Below are positions 46,681 to 58,748 of a DNA stretch of 64,000 nucleotides, piece by piece. Below the pieces are notes generated by a model. That model was not told the origin of the DNA and did not search any database. It saw nothing but the letters and a program-made list of their open reading frames with translations. Origin of the DNA: Polytrichum commune (lineage: Eukaryota; Streptophyta; Polytrichopsida; Polytrichales; Polytrichaceae); NCBI GenBank assembly GCA_950295325.1, contig OX485804.1, positions 28,458,001-28,522,000 on the forward strand, read 5' to 3'. Positions within the stretch are counted from its first letter, which is position 1. Every line of letters begins with the position of its first letter. The position numbers were made by a program, and so were the translations under genes.

Positions 46681-48936
46681 GGAGCAACGCCCTGTCCTAC
46701 AACCTCAGAACCAAGATCTTGTGCATATGCATGGCCGCCGCCATGTTTTTGACAACCACACCAAAGCTCCTCACATCATTGCAACAGCCATGAGCAAAGC
46801 AAAACCAAAAAAATTCAAATGAAAGGCGGGTGCACTAGTAAAGGTGGAGGGTGGCTAGGTGCTAGGTGGAGGGTGGCCAGGCTGGAAGCCGGCCGGAAAA
46901 CCGGGCGTCTGTCCAGGCTGGAGGCCGGGCTGGACATCGAGTGGACAGGGTCGGGGGATTAGGCCAGGGTCGGGTGTCCGAACCTCTGGCTTTTTTGGGG
47001 CTGCCCTTGCCCGCCACCCTGACAGCTGCAACGCTCGTCGGGGGTATTTAGGCAGCCCCGCTTACCTGGTCTATTTTTTGGGTCAAGAAGACATTGGGCC
47101 ATTGACCCTTCTGACAAGAGCCTTCTGACAAGAGGTAGTAATTGGCGGATGCTCAGGACTAAAGAAATACATGTCAGCTTTGCCAAGCAGTTTAATGATT
47201 TTATCCTTCACATCAAAAAGGGTGACCCCATTTTTCCGCAAGAACTTTGCCGATTCACTTGTCCCTGTATCCCAAGAGCCAGATTGATTCGATTGAGCAT
47301 CACAAATGGAGTTCAACACAAGACATGCTTATTCCTTCACTGGCGTAAATGGCAGTGGCACTCAATGCTCTTCTACTCTCAAACAATAACTCTATTGATA
47401 CATAATCTTTCTGCAATGATATTCTTTTTATCTTTCGGAATAGACTCTTTCTACATATTCAATATAACATACAATCTAAGGTGCTTATAGGTTAATCAAC
47501 AAATGAATAAACCACTTCTTTTCAATATGAACCTAAACAGAAAAAGACCAGCAAGCACTTTGTACACTCAGGAAATGTCCATCTAGAAGAACTGTAAAGC
47601 ACTACATAGTAATTCCAGAATATACAGAATTGCAAATGTGGAGTATTCAAAAAGCACAAAGAGCTTGCCTTCAGTCAAAATGCCCATAAGAAGTGACTCT
47701 GTTCCAGTCGAGGGATATTTCAATTTTCGAGCCTCCAACTCAGCCATGCTAAATGACTTGACAGCTCTTGCTTCCCAGCTGCAATGAATAAGAAAGTAGT
47801 GAGGCTAATAATGGTTGTGCCCAACTAAGCTAGGTGATTGAGCAGTCTACCAATCCTCAACCAATTGTTTTTAATTATGAATATATTATAAAGTGTACCA
47901 ACATAAGTTCTTTGGGAGCTGTAGAACAGATCCATACGTGCATTTACATGCTACTATGATAATGAAAATATCGCATGAGTCTGGCTTAGACTATTTCTCT
48001 GCATTTATCCAGTTTTTTTAATTGGAGTAACAACAATCTCTAAGATGTCCCATTCTTGTAACGACAGAGGGAAAAATAATGTACTTACGGATACTATTGA
48101 AGGGCAATTGTATCCGAGTTTCTGCACAGCACACCACCAACAAAAAGTCACAATTTGACCAAAATAATGCATTTAGAATCTACAGCCTAAACCATTTGTT
48201 GACCCTTGATCTACACTCCAATAGGAAGAAGGTGTAATACAGCTTCCACGTTCATGGCTCATTCTTTGTTGTTTAAACTGATTTAATTCTTTCATCTTTG
48301 AAAACCTAGTTCACTATGACAAAACTTAATAAGAATGAGCTGCATCTTAACTATTATGAGCAACAACTCTACAGACTACATTGAGCACAAATTTACTTCA
48401 GAAACGTCAAGCATCTGAATGCAAGTTTCACTAAGGAATTTGTTCATTCTTCTTAAGTTTCCAATAGCCTGTGATATGAATTGACTTTCCTGCAATGGCC
48501 TCAAGGAATTGCTTAAATGTAACAGCCCGAACTGTGAAGAACATACAATACCCTGCTCAAGATATATTTCATTTGCACCAAATCATTACCTAAAGCATGA
48601 TATTAGCCTTTAAGACCAGCGATAGCAATGATAAAACATATGAATCCACCTCTTCCAGCTACTTCGCCAACTCACTATAATAATTTTGAGGGACTGTCAC
48701 AATAACTGAGTCCTATCATAGTATACACAGTCCCATAAACCAGGATGTAGGTAATCCTCAAGTTTTCCGAAAGGATTACATATATGAGACAACCTAACAC
48801 TGCCATTGCTTTCGATTCAAGTAATTGAGGGAAAAATGTGGCTTAGTCCCAAGGCTTTAGACCAGCTCCCTTTGTAGACAATCAAAAGGACAACTTTCTA
48901 ATGCAAATTGCTTCCGAAAATGAAGAGAGCACTCAC

Positions 48937-50430
48937 ATTGTTGGAATCTGGAAGCTGGTGGAGGCGATGCTTCAGCAATGGAATGCCACTCTCAAAGCAA
49001 GGCAGCACATTATCTCCAAAGTAGAACCTTTCCTGAAACCCATTGATCACTCAAACTGGTAAACGGAGACACATATATAAGTGTACAATAAAGACAATGA
49101 AATAAGTGGCAGTAAGTGCATGGGGTCCTTCCAAAAACTAAACTAAAACTGCATAGTGAGAAATTTAGAAACAGATACATGCAATTAGCAACCTGAACAA
49201 TGCTTCTTTTGACAAAGAAGTATTCGATTAGATGATAATCATGCCTCACAAAGCAAACAGTCCTTCATCAACTATGCCATAGAATACAGAACAAGAGGCA
49301 AGAATTAGAGGATGAAGAAATACAAAAGACAAGCCAAAGCCTGTCATGGATGGAGGGCATGGATGTCAAAGATAAAAAGGCTTGTGGGCCCACCCCTTGA
49401 GATGGGGATATTTGAAAGTATCCGGGCTAAAGTGAAGGCTGTTGCAATGTCTCCTTCATCTTCCATGCGCTCTAATGTCCCCGTAGGAAAAAATGGCAAG
49501 ACAAGAGTGAAGGACGAAACAAACATACGGGGTAAGGCGTAGATGATTGACAGCTGCTCAAAAATTACTGTTGGTGAGCTGAATGACGCCAAAAAGGCTA
49601 CATGCTGACCACGAATGCCATGTGCATTAGGCACAAACACGTTTGGAAATCCATCTGCAAATGTCCTGCTCCACAGCATTACAGAAACTCATCATCAGAA
49701 GATGGCAGCCAGAAATTCACAAGTAGAACATGAGACGAAGTCCATTTGATGTGACAGTTGAATAGAGTTTCAAAAAAGAACTTCAAGAGATCAGTCTTTC
49801 AACTGCTACTAACACGTGCAAGGTAAGAATGTAAAGCATTTCTGTTAGCATATTTCCGTGACTGACTTGGATTGCTTTCAGATGTACTTTGCATGACCAT
49901 CCACTCATAAATCTGGGTGAACCAGAACACTTCATAGGAATGCACCTTCTTTTAACAAATTTGGAGGAGGAGAGTAAGAACCATAAACTGCTTATATGCC
50001 AAGATTCTCTGCAACTTGTCCGACTGGACTAAACCCAAAGCCCAAAACCCTAGTATGCAGGTGAATTTGTTTGAGGTTATGTAAGAGAGCGCACCCCCAT
50101 TTGATAGTGCTCAACTCAATTGAGTCAGTTTCCGCAGCGATGCGTCGAGCCAAATCCTCCGTCTCATCACAATAGAACAGACATACCTGCAAGAAATTGC
50201 TAATTTTCGATCAATTCCTGTTGCCATGTCCCCTAGCCACCATTCTTTGATAAAGCCATCAATATATTTTATGAAAGAAATTGCACCTGCTTCTTGTGAG
50301 GTCTGTCCGCGATGTTGCAGACGCGTCCAGTGAGCTCGCTTGCGTCGACTCCTGACCCTATCAAGGAAGCGCTAATGGGAATGGTTGAAATATTCGCATA
50401 CATGTCTGCCTTCTCCGACTGCGGCTGCAT
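48937..50430 (-). pseudogene. PRS4-like ribose-phosphate pyrophosphokinase, 5' half only
   Basis: Amino-terminal half of a plant PRPP synthetase of the PRS4 type, which makes phosphoribosyl diphosphate for nucleotide and amino-acid synthesis. Exons 50430-50287, 50186-50095, 49665 to about 49350, and 49032-48937. Landmarks: [95 protein letters not shown] and [20 protein letters not shown]. Exon 3 reaches DIHALH and then meets TGA without a GT donor where the family splices. The exons for the PRPP-binding loop (VVIVDDLVQSGGT) are not seen downstream, where ClpT-like sequence begins instead. It may be a truncated relic or a chimera. Confidence 0.8.
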
Positions 50431-50572
50431 TACGGAATTAGAGGTCTCACCCTCGCACACCTGCAAACTCACAAAACCCCGACATCAACTCTTATGTTCC
50501 ATTAAATCTAAGCAGAAGTGTGAAACCTCTCTTCGTCCCCCTCGTGAAACGCCTACTTGCAATCCTCATCGG

Positions 50573-50752
50573 GGAGGTGAAGAGGTTAGTGTCTGTCTGT
50601 CTTCTCTGTCTCTATGCACACGCGGTGGTTGAGTGCTAGCAGGGACGGTGGAGATCTTACATCGTTCAAATCCGACGGTAGAGAATGCACAGGCGACGTG
50701 GCCTCACCAGAAGCCAGAAGCTGCTTTCATCGCCCATAGACTTCTTCTCGAC
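50573..50752. repeat. Leader duplication, copy 2 (upstream of the PRS4-like gene)
   Basis: Same block as 41325-41495: GGTGAAGAGGTTAGTGTCTG, TCTGTCTTCTCTGTC, TCCGACGGTAGAGAATGCAC, then CACAGGCGACGTGGCCTCAC through CATAGACTTCTTCTC. In both places it lies on the 5' side of a minus-strand gene. Confidence 0.85.
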
Positions 50753-50759
50753 AAGGTAT

Positions 50760-51588
50760 GGATACTTGACGGTATGTATGTTTTCGCATACAGATGCAAG
50801 AACTTTCATACCTTAGGCAAAATTGTCTTAGTATCACTATGTTTAAGAATGATACTGAATCAAATGGTAATTCAAATATGCAAAGATTCTCTCACCTTGA
50901 TGTATTCACCAAATAACAATATTTAACCGCTATTGCAATCTGATACCCATGGGTAGGTTCTTTAATACCATGAGTGATGTTGATTATTGGTAGCATGCAT
51001 TCACCTAGGTGTCATCCATGCGTTTCTCTCCTCCAAAAGCTTTCACTTCATGAAACCATATTTGTCATGAATTTGTTACTGGAATCCCTCTATGTGCCTT
51101 CTGTGGATTAAGTTAGACCTGCTTCAAGAGCATTTAAGTTGTCACCATCTTCAATCAATCATGAATCACAAGTTTTACTGTAACTGATAATCTAACTTAC
51201 ATATGATGTGTACCCAGAATTTTATAACATAACGAGGCTATATATGATGATCAAGAAGAGACAGGATATTCAACCAGCAAGAGCAACCAAATGGAGCCCA
51301 AGGCCCAAGGTGGAACTGCAACAATCAATTGAAGTAGAATAACAGATCCTAAATTGACCAAGTTTGAAGCATTCTTGACTCTATATAATCATGAGAAAAC
51401 AACAAGCTGCCCTTAAACAATCTGTAATCTATGTGCAAGCATTTTACCTTTCCAACAGCTTGTGAGAATAAGAATGGACATTAACCAGTGGGAAATTAAT
51501 CAGGAGCCATGTCCAATTTTGTAATTTGATTGATCCAGTGGGATTAAGGAGAAGCCTGAACCTGTCTCTCCATTTCATGGCAAGGTTA
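50760..51588. other. Gene-free DNA
   Basis: Promoter-side DNA of the PRS4-like remnant. No other feature recognised. Confidence 0.45.
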
Positions 51589-53158
51589 CAGTTACGAACA
51601 AAATTGAGTACATTGTACACAAACTCAACTTTGGCTTCCATTGTCAGCCGATTCAAATTAGAAAACAAAGTGATCAAGTGATCAAAGCAAGAGTCCAAGT
51701 AATCAATTGCATAAATGTGAAACCAAAAAATGAAAAGGGTTTCTAAAATAGGAAATGTTGAAGTGGTTAGGGTTATAGTACTCTCTTTTGTTTGCCTCCA
51801 CTCTTCCAACATTGACATCTCTGTGTGCATTGCGTAGTTGAGAATGTCGTGAGATTTCTTGTGCATTGTGTAGCCTTGGTGAGGTGCAATTTGTAGAATC
51901 GTTTGTAGCCGTTACGTTAAGCCTCCGTTGTCTCAAGAACACAAGCACCAAGCTTTGATGCAACTTAGAAGCAGTGTTTCTACTTGCAAAGTTGTCGCTT
52001 TAGTGGGCATGAGCCAATCTTCTGTAGCGCATTTGAGGAAGGATGTAGGGGGCGAGATTGAGAGACAAAGACGAGAGCGTCCAAAGCTTCTTGCAAACCG
52101 AGAAAAGAGGCATTTTGTCACTCTTGTTACCGAAGTTGCCTTGGAACTGCATTTGAGACAGCAAACCAACTTCGATCTGAAACATGTAAATTGTTGTCTA
52201 GCATCACTATAAGGTGGACTTTGAGAAATGTTGGATTGGGTGCACAAGTACAACAAAGGAAGCCATTTCTGAGTCGTAAACATGTTCTCACATGCCTGAG
52301 GTTTGCTCAAAGGTATGAGATTTGGACCATTGATGATTGGAAACACATGATTTTTAGTGATGAGACAAAGATTCATAGGTTCAACTCAGATGGTAGGTCA
52401 TTGTGTTGGATTGGAGATGGAGAACATGTTGGACCTCAACATGTCCATCAAACTATGAAGCATGATGGTGGGTTGGTGATGATTTGGGGATACATGGAAA
52501 CTTGTGGGCCGGGAGCATGGTACAAAATTGAATGTAAGATGGATAGGCATCTGTATAAATTTATTTTTAAAAAAATTATGGTTCACTATACAAAATTACA
52601 ATATGGATCCAAGTAGGTTGGTCTTTCAACATGATAATGGTCCCAAACACATGAACAAGATTGTACAAGAATGGTTGGCATCACAACCATTTCAACTCCT
52701 GCAATGGCCTGCACAATCTCCGGATTTGAATCCCATTGAACAATTATGAGCACTTCTCAAACAGCACTTGAACGAACTTACGACACCTCCAAGAGACATC
52801 CAAGAATTGTGGGAGCGAGTGTGTTCAATGTATCCCAATTTCAATGAACAAGGCTGCATGGCACTTTATGAGAACATGCCACGAAGAATTGACATTGTGT
52901 TGAAGAATAGGGGTTACTGGACCAATTCCTAAAGATTTTGTAGGCAACTTGGACAAAACTAAGTATCTATAAATAATTTCTCATTTGGCTTTGCAGCATA
53001 CTTTCTTACTATCAATGTAATGTGAAAATTTACATACATATGCACAAGTTCGTGCAGTATCATATCCAATTTTCAAATCTGAAAAAGAGACTGAATTGTT
53101 TGTAGTTGTCTGTTGAAGATGAATCTGTTCAAAGTGTACTCAGTTTTGTTCGTAACTG
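51589..53158 (+). mobile_element. 1.57-kb Tc1/mariner element
   Basis: The termini CAGTTACGAACAAAATTGAG and CTCAGTTTTGTTCGTAACTG are inverted and flanked by TA on both sides (51587-51588, 53159-53160), the Tc1/mariner signature. It contains a damaged Tc1-type transposase gene. Confidence 0.9.
51928..52932 (+). pseudogene. Tc1-type (DD34E) transposase, inactivated
   Basis: An amino-terminal helix-turn-helix region (VVALVGMSQSSVAHLRKDVG, RERPKLLANREKRHFVTLV) is followed in another frame by the catalytic domain: HMIFSDETKIHRFNSDG (first Asp), [15 protein letters not shown] (second Asp) and [15 protein letters not shown] (Glu). I count 34 residues between the second Asp and the Glu, the Tc1 spacing. 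Breaks are frame changes around 52210 and 52600, and a TGA directly after NPIEQL where a Trp codon is expected. The carboxyl end reaches about 52932. Confidence 0.88.
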
Positions 53159-53160
53159 TA

Positions 53161-53515
53161 GATGCAGACACAATCATAATATTCCCTTGGCTTAAAAATG
53201 TAATGGGCAATGAGGAGCCCAGAAAGTGATGAAAGAGTCTTAGTAGTGATAGTCAACAACTGCTCTTTGTCTTGCTTAAATGATAATTATGCTAAGAAAA
53301 TGAGGCACTATTGCAAAGTGACAAACCAGATGCTCCAGGTGACACTTTGAGCACATTACACATTAGTTGTTGCACTAGATCTTTGAAGAGCACAGAAACT
53401 TTCTGGGGTGAATCACTTTGTCATGATCTTACTGAACACAGGATGAAACCCAATAGAACAACATGCCCAAAGGCAGTAGTAGCCAAGCGTACAACTATTT
53501 CTATGCATTCTGCTA
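53161..53515. other. Short intergenic DNA
   Basis: Lies between the Tc1 element and the stop codon of the ABC1-like gene. Probably includes that gene's 3' untranslated region. Confidence 0.5.
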
Positions 53516-56500
53516 TCATGGAGCTGCAATTGCACTCATAGTGTACTCAAAGGAAACGGCCCACTCTGCTTTCACCAACAAATCTCCCAACATCTTGAAA
53601 AGGTCAAGATCGGGATCCAACTTTCTTTGCCAGCCCTACATAACATATTCACCAACAATGGGGTATTAGAATACAAAAACTACTTGATACGTTCACATTA
53701 CTAATGTGTTGCTACCAATTTAATTGCTGAACACCATAAGGCAAGCAAATGACCTCCAAGTTCCTCCAATTGTGATTGTTTGTTGTGTTTCGTGATATAT
53801 TTCATGTCGGATTTGATTTTTGCAAGCTCACTCAATGACATAAGATGAGTTCCGGAAAAAAGGAGCATGAGAACAGGCAACTCATGATTGGTAAACTAAA
53901 GAGGAAATCAGCAAGGGTGTAAAATCACCTCAAGGATAAGAGTGGTGACCATAACAGTGCAGACATCACCATCCATATTTACACGATGCTTGCGTATCTG
54001 GTCAAACAATTCAGTCATGCACTCGCCAGTGTTCTTTGCAGTCCCTCGCACTGACAAGTACTCCTTGAATTTTGCATCCACATCCGTCTTGAACGCCTAT
54101 TCAAGTCAAGCGGCAACATAAAGTTTTTAAAAGAAAACATGGCAAGAGCACAAAATGATGTAATAGCAGAATATACAAGGATACCATTATGACAAGCCCC
54201 CACAGAAAGCACAGGGCCACATCACATTAAGCTCCCGTTAAAACAAGTCCAAAACAGAAAGACCACAGTGCATTCTTCACAGTCAAAACCATTTAACTGA
54301 ATAGGCCATTGAAATGTTTAGGCCCGGTTGATTCATTCAACGCTGTTCATGAAGAATATACATCAATTTAAATCTGAATGAAGGAAGCATTTTCTCATCA
54401 ACGTTGGATGTAACCACAAACTAGAGATAACATTTTTGATAACCAAAAAATGTGACATATACCTCTGGATCGGGACAGCTCTGGTCATCTGTAAATTGCA
54501 ATGTCCAAGTAGCAACGTCTCGTCCATTCTTTGATGCAACAGCCTGCATCCCGATCATCAGCCCTCATTTACATAAGAACGTGTCTTCAGGGACAGCAAA
54601 GAACACTAAGAGCTTGTATCATTAAGGAAATTACAAAATATATGCCTCCGCAAACTTTCCTTATTTTGAACAATTTCAATATGCATATGTCATATACCAG
54701 TTCTACATGCCACCTTTTTCAAATAAAAGCACCAATAACCAAAAGATACCTTGAAGAGTTCTAGCATGACTGCGCGACTCTGAGCATTCAATTCCGCTGT
54801 CATGCCTACATCTAGCAGGATAACCTTTGGCTCCTTGCCAACAAAGCGCACAAAAATATTGCCGGGATGAAGATCCCCATGAATGAAGTTGTCTTGCTGT
54901 CACACCCATTCAAGAATCTCTCAATACCTTGTGTAAATCGTAGTTGCTAGGATTGATCAGGTTTCTAGAAAAGCTTTAAAATGTGAAAGCTAACTAGGGG
55001 ATGACTATGGTTGGCGGTTGGTCATGCAAAAGATCATATAATAATATAATAGAACTATTTTCATTCATGAGGGATGCTCCTACAAGACTTCTCGGAAGAA
55101 AACAAGCTTTATCAAGTGATTACCAATAATCCAAGTCCGAGTTTGCAACGATGTACCTCACCATACATGCAGGAAAGGAAGACACTGATAGCTGCTTACC
55201 AGCATCATTTTCAAAAGACAACTGCTGCCAATTTGTGCAAGCCGTGCATGTACTTTAGTCAAGGGTCCTGTGTCTACAAAGTTGGCCACCGTCTGACCCT
55301 CTTCAAATGTCTGTTACACACAGCCCAAAAATCTGATCTCAGTTTTCCCAAATGAGTAATACCCAACCGCCAACCATACCGCCAGTACAAAATCAAAGAA
55401 AATCACTGCCTCCACTGTTGCTAGTCATGTCTGCTGGTAGTGCGTCTCACGAATTCAAATTACAATTTTGAGGGGTGGAGCTCACCTCTACCAAAACTGT
55501 CGGATGCACCAAAGGATAAATAGGTACTGGAAAGGTCACATCTTTAGAATTTCGAAAATTGTAAATAAATCTTTGAAGGTGTGCTGCCTCCAAAGTTAAA
55601 TCCACCTGATCACATCAGCATAGTAAGTTCACGAATTAGTGTAGTGGTAAGAAACATTGCTCCCACAATAGACATATCCAGCTCTATTGAAGCACAGTCC
55701 TTTGCCAGAATCTACCCATTCCACAAGAGGTCACTTGATTATGAGGACTGGGCTTTTGAGCAATATACTCTTGGTAGAGATAGGACAAAAAAAACATAGC
55801 AATCAGAAGAGATACTTGCATAGGATGGAACTAGCATAAAACAAGATCGCCTTTCATGTCCTATTTTGCTTTGCACAAAGACAAAGCTCAATACTGCAAT
55901 ACTCACCTGCCTGGTCATAAATGAAGCAAAGTGTTGCACACTCTTATCCAACTGCAGGTGTTGCAGACCTGGAATCCTAGTAGAATATCTGGCTAACAAT
56001 TTGATTATACAAAAGTCTCGTTGAATGAGCTCATTGACCCTTGGATGGCGCACCTGTGTTTAGATTTTGGTGTTAAAGACATTTAAAAAGCCAATGTCAT
56101 AGAATTGGCGACAGATAATTATATAGCATAGAACCAGCCACCCATCTTCCTCTGAAATAGGTCAAAATGCACTGTCTTCCTCCAATGACCAGCAGACACT
56201 GCTTGGATAAATAACATCAGTCTATCTTTAAAAATGGGAAGTACCTTCACAGCAACGATGCATGGAGGCCCATTGTTGGGAGGATTTTTCAACACCGCCC
56301 GATGGATCTGTCCAATACCAAACCACACAAATTTCACATCAAATTTTTGAGGTGTAAATCTAATGAGAAATGTAAAAACAAAATTTGAAGCATCCAAAGT
56401 GGATAGCGCTACACTGTCCATGGCAATCAATATGCTACAGATACATTACATGTGCCTACCTGGGCAATACTACCAGATGCCACAGGCTCCTCCTCAAAGT

Positions 56501-58748
56501 CATCAAATATGTCTTCAATAGGCACTCTGAAAGCCTTCTGCATTATTTTCCTTGTTTCTGCATAACTGTGTTTGGGAGCCTGCCAACACCACAAGGAGTG
56601 TCAAGAACCTCAACTACAGGCCTGAGGAATTCTTCTATACAAAAAAAAATCCCATTTACCACAAGTTGTTGGACAAGTGGCTACTGCCTCACACACCTGC
56701 ATATGAAGCTTAGAAAGCTCCTCACAAATATCGGCTGGAAAAATGTCAGGCCTTGTAGACGCCCATTGTCCCCATTTGATAAATGCAGGACCTAATAAAC
56801 ACAAAAATCAATTAGATTGACTGCAATGCAGATGAACACAGCAGAAAACATTGGAAGGATCAGGGAGATTTTGTGATCAAGACTAGAAGTATGTAGATTC
56901 TATAAGAAGAGAATAGTGGCAATGTCAGCAATAAAACTATCCACCACTAGTCACCAAATATGTGTGAGCACTTGAATTTATGTGCATCCACTTTAACAGG
57001 TACAAGTCATATTCTGTCATATACTTACCTGCAGCTTCAAGTGATCTCAAAAGCAGATGCATCCAAAATGTTCGAAGTCGACCACCATCCTTGTCCACAA
57101 AGGCCCCAACAAGGAGGCAGGGGGTAAAGAGTGCCAACAAGTAGAATGCCCTCACCCATAGCAAAACTGCTTCAACTGTCTTTCCCATTAAAAAGCCCAC
57201 CATTAACCATGTGTAGAAAAAGAAGTCGCCGGTTCCAAAGGAGTTTCTGAGAGGCAATTCACTCTACTTCCACAAGCTCAATTTCTGCTCACCAAATTAA
57301 CTACATTATGTGCAATAAGTGTGCATAATATAAAAGAATGTGGTTAATGGTGGGCTTTTTAGACATTAACCAACGCTTACCTCTTTATACACAGACTTGA
57401 GAGTTGTGTCGTGGGTCTGACTAGTCAGCTCCCAACTGCCATGAAGCTGCTCTGCCAAAACGGGTTTTTCGTTCTGGTGAAAGAAAGCTCCTCCCACAAG
57501 CATAGCCAATGAGTGCAACAACATCTGATAAGAATAATAAATTGCAGACTTGTTAGGGGAAAAAAAACAGCCAGGTTTTGGAATGACGTGAGTGCACTCA
57601 GAACTGAAGTACCATTTCTCCACCTAAATTTTACAATTGAGAATCTTGATGTACATTCTCAATCATCTCCAATAGAAACTCGCCCTGGAATTTTCATAGA
57701 TTTAGACAACTGCAGTACTATGAGCAACTCCTGTGGTCACCAGAAAACGATTCTCTCAATAATCAGCTTTCTAGGGTTTTTTGAGGGCAAGAACGCATGT
57801 TCGTTTCATCACAAAGCCCATATGATTTGTAGATCCTCATTGCCAACAATTATTGAAACAGAGGCAACCCTCTTAACCCCTTCCAGCCCTCAAGAATTGA
57901 GAATCAAAGGACTTTAGATTGTCACTTCTCTCTCATTGATTGGTGGCAATGAACATTTATAATATATAGGGACTTCATGTCTGAGATGAGGATGCTGCAT
58001 TGGCTCAAAAAACTGTAGAAGCAGATTATTGACAGAATCATTTTACAGTGACTATAGGAGTTGTTCTGAACTTCAACGAGTGGGCAATCTAGTAAGGTGT
58101 TATAAACCTTTGATCTTCCAAAAAGACAATTTGCCAAAAGCAACAATCGCAGACTGAGAGAGCAACCATGACCAACTAAAAGACCACGAGACATCCAGAA
58201 CCATTGCAACCGTCACAAAGGTGGGTTGCGGACAGATGTACCTGACCTTTTTTGTCAGCCAGACTGACAAAAACGGCTGGCCTCCAGTATACTCCAGACT
58301 GGCACTTCCTGTAAGAAAAATCCCTCATCTCTCGATAAACCCCATCCAACTCTTTGAGCCTCCATGCTTTCCAAATCTGTAGCAAAGACACTGAACATTC
58401 CTGCCAAACCCTCTGTTCAACTCCTGCTCCTGCTCCTGCTCCTGCCCCTGCCCCTGCCCCTGCCCAACTTGCTGTTCCAATCAACTTTTGGCAACTTGTC
58501 ACTGAGAAACCCCTCCACAACCCTGCCTCTGAAATGGCGACAATAATCTCTGGAACTAGAGAGAAATAAACTCGTCCATGACAATGATCGTGATGTCTTC
58601 TTCGATGGTGGTGGTGATGCCTCGGCGTATTAGATTTATACCTTCTCTGACCTTCTACAACAACATTTGAGCCTGTCTTCCGTCCCCACAGGTGGGAGAA
58701 AGAGGAGCGGAATATTTGGTCCAATTTAGAGACAGGCAGGAAACGCAT
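53516..58748 (-). CDS. Mitochondrial-type ABC1/UbiB (ADCK2-like) atypical kinase, 13 exons
   Basis: Member of the ABC1/ADCK/UbiB atypical kinase family, linked to coenzyme Q and quinone metabolism in mitochondria and plastids. Exons: 58748-58242, 57524-57381, 57263-57029, 56791-56697, 56579-56460, 56307-56245, 56053-55907, 55605-55486, 55310-55200, 54896-54750, 54543-54463, 54096-53929 and 53635-53516; all phases fit and give 685 residues. The amino terminus (MRFLPVSKLDQIFRSSFSHL) is basic and presequence-like. Exon 3 has hydrophobic segments (about 225-265). Family motifs: KxGQ as FIKWGQWASTRPDIFP (300-315), EPVASGSIAQ (358-367), VAVK (385-388), HGDLHPGN (520-527) and LLDVG (541-545). KWGQWASTR is closest to ADCK2. 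Exon 1 contains a His-rich run and an Ala-Gly repeat. Start choice: an acceptor (TTTTGCAG) lies two bases before the ATG, implying upstream leader exons. Confidence 0.93.

Larger units (their letters stand above)
42347..47059. mobile_element. 4.7-kb Mutator-like element (MULE) with about 1.1-1.2-kb TIRs
   Basis: It begins GGGGCTGCCTAAATACCCCC and ends with the inverse, flanked by identical 9-bp duplications GCTTACCTG (42338-42346 and 47060-47068), the Mutator hallmark. Inverted similarity covers roughly 42347-43560 and 45930-47059. Inside each arm are tandem units of about 105 bp. The interior has broken transposase-type frames, so the element is probably non-autonomous. Confidence 0.9.
41935..47778 (-). 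pseudogene. ClpT-like Clp-protease accessory gene, broken and split by a Mutator-like element
   Basis: Pieces of the plant plastid Clp accessory protein ClpT (Clp-N-like repeat domain, which stabilises the ClpPR core). Exons seen are 47778-47669 (WEARAVKSFSMAELEARKLK and GTESLLMGILTEG), 47264-47066 (GTSESAKFLRKNGVTLFDVK, LLGKADMYFFSPEHPPIT) and 42059-41935 (STTMLVLGIWAQKGSAGQK, then LENLGFNEDKIAEL one base out of frame). The intron after the first piece uses a GC donor (GAAG then GCAAGC), a known minor type. The second exon runs into TGA at 47083 shortly after PPIT, and the third has a one-base shift. A 4.7-kb Mutator-like element sits between exons two and three. Transit-peptide exons were not found. 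Probably inactive, unless the breaks are assembly errors. Confidence 0.75.

Noticed and set aside
48082-48130. Possible 33-bp exon (acceptor TGTGCAG, donor GTAAGT) between the PRS4-like and ClpT-like parts
   Set aside because: Good borders, but no phase links it to either neighbour without a stop or frame change.
58354-58569. Pro-Ala-rich plus-strand frames
   Set aside because: Antisense of the Ala-Gly repeat in the ABC1-like first exon.
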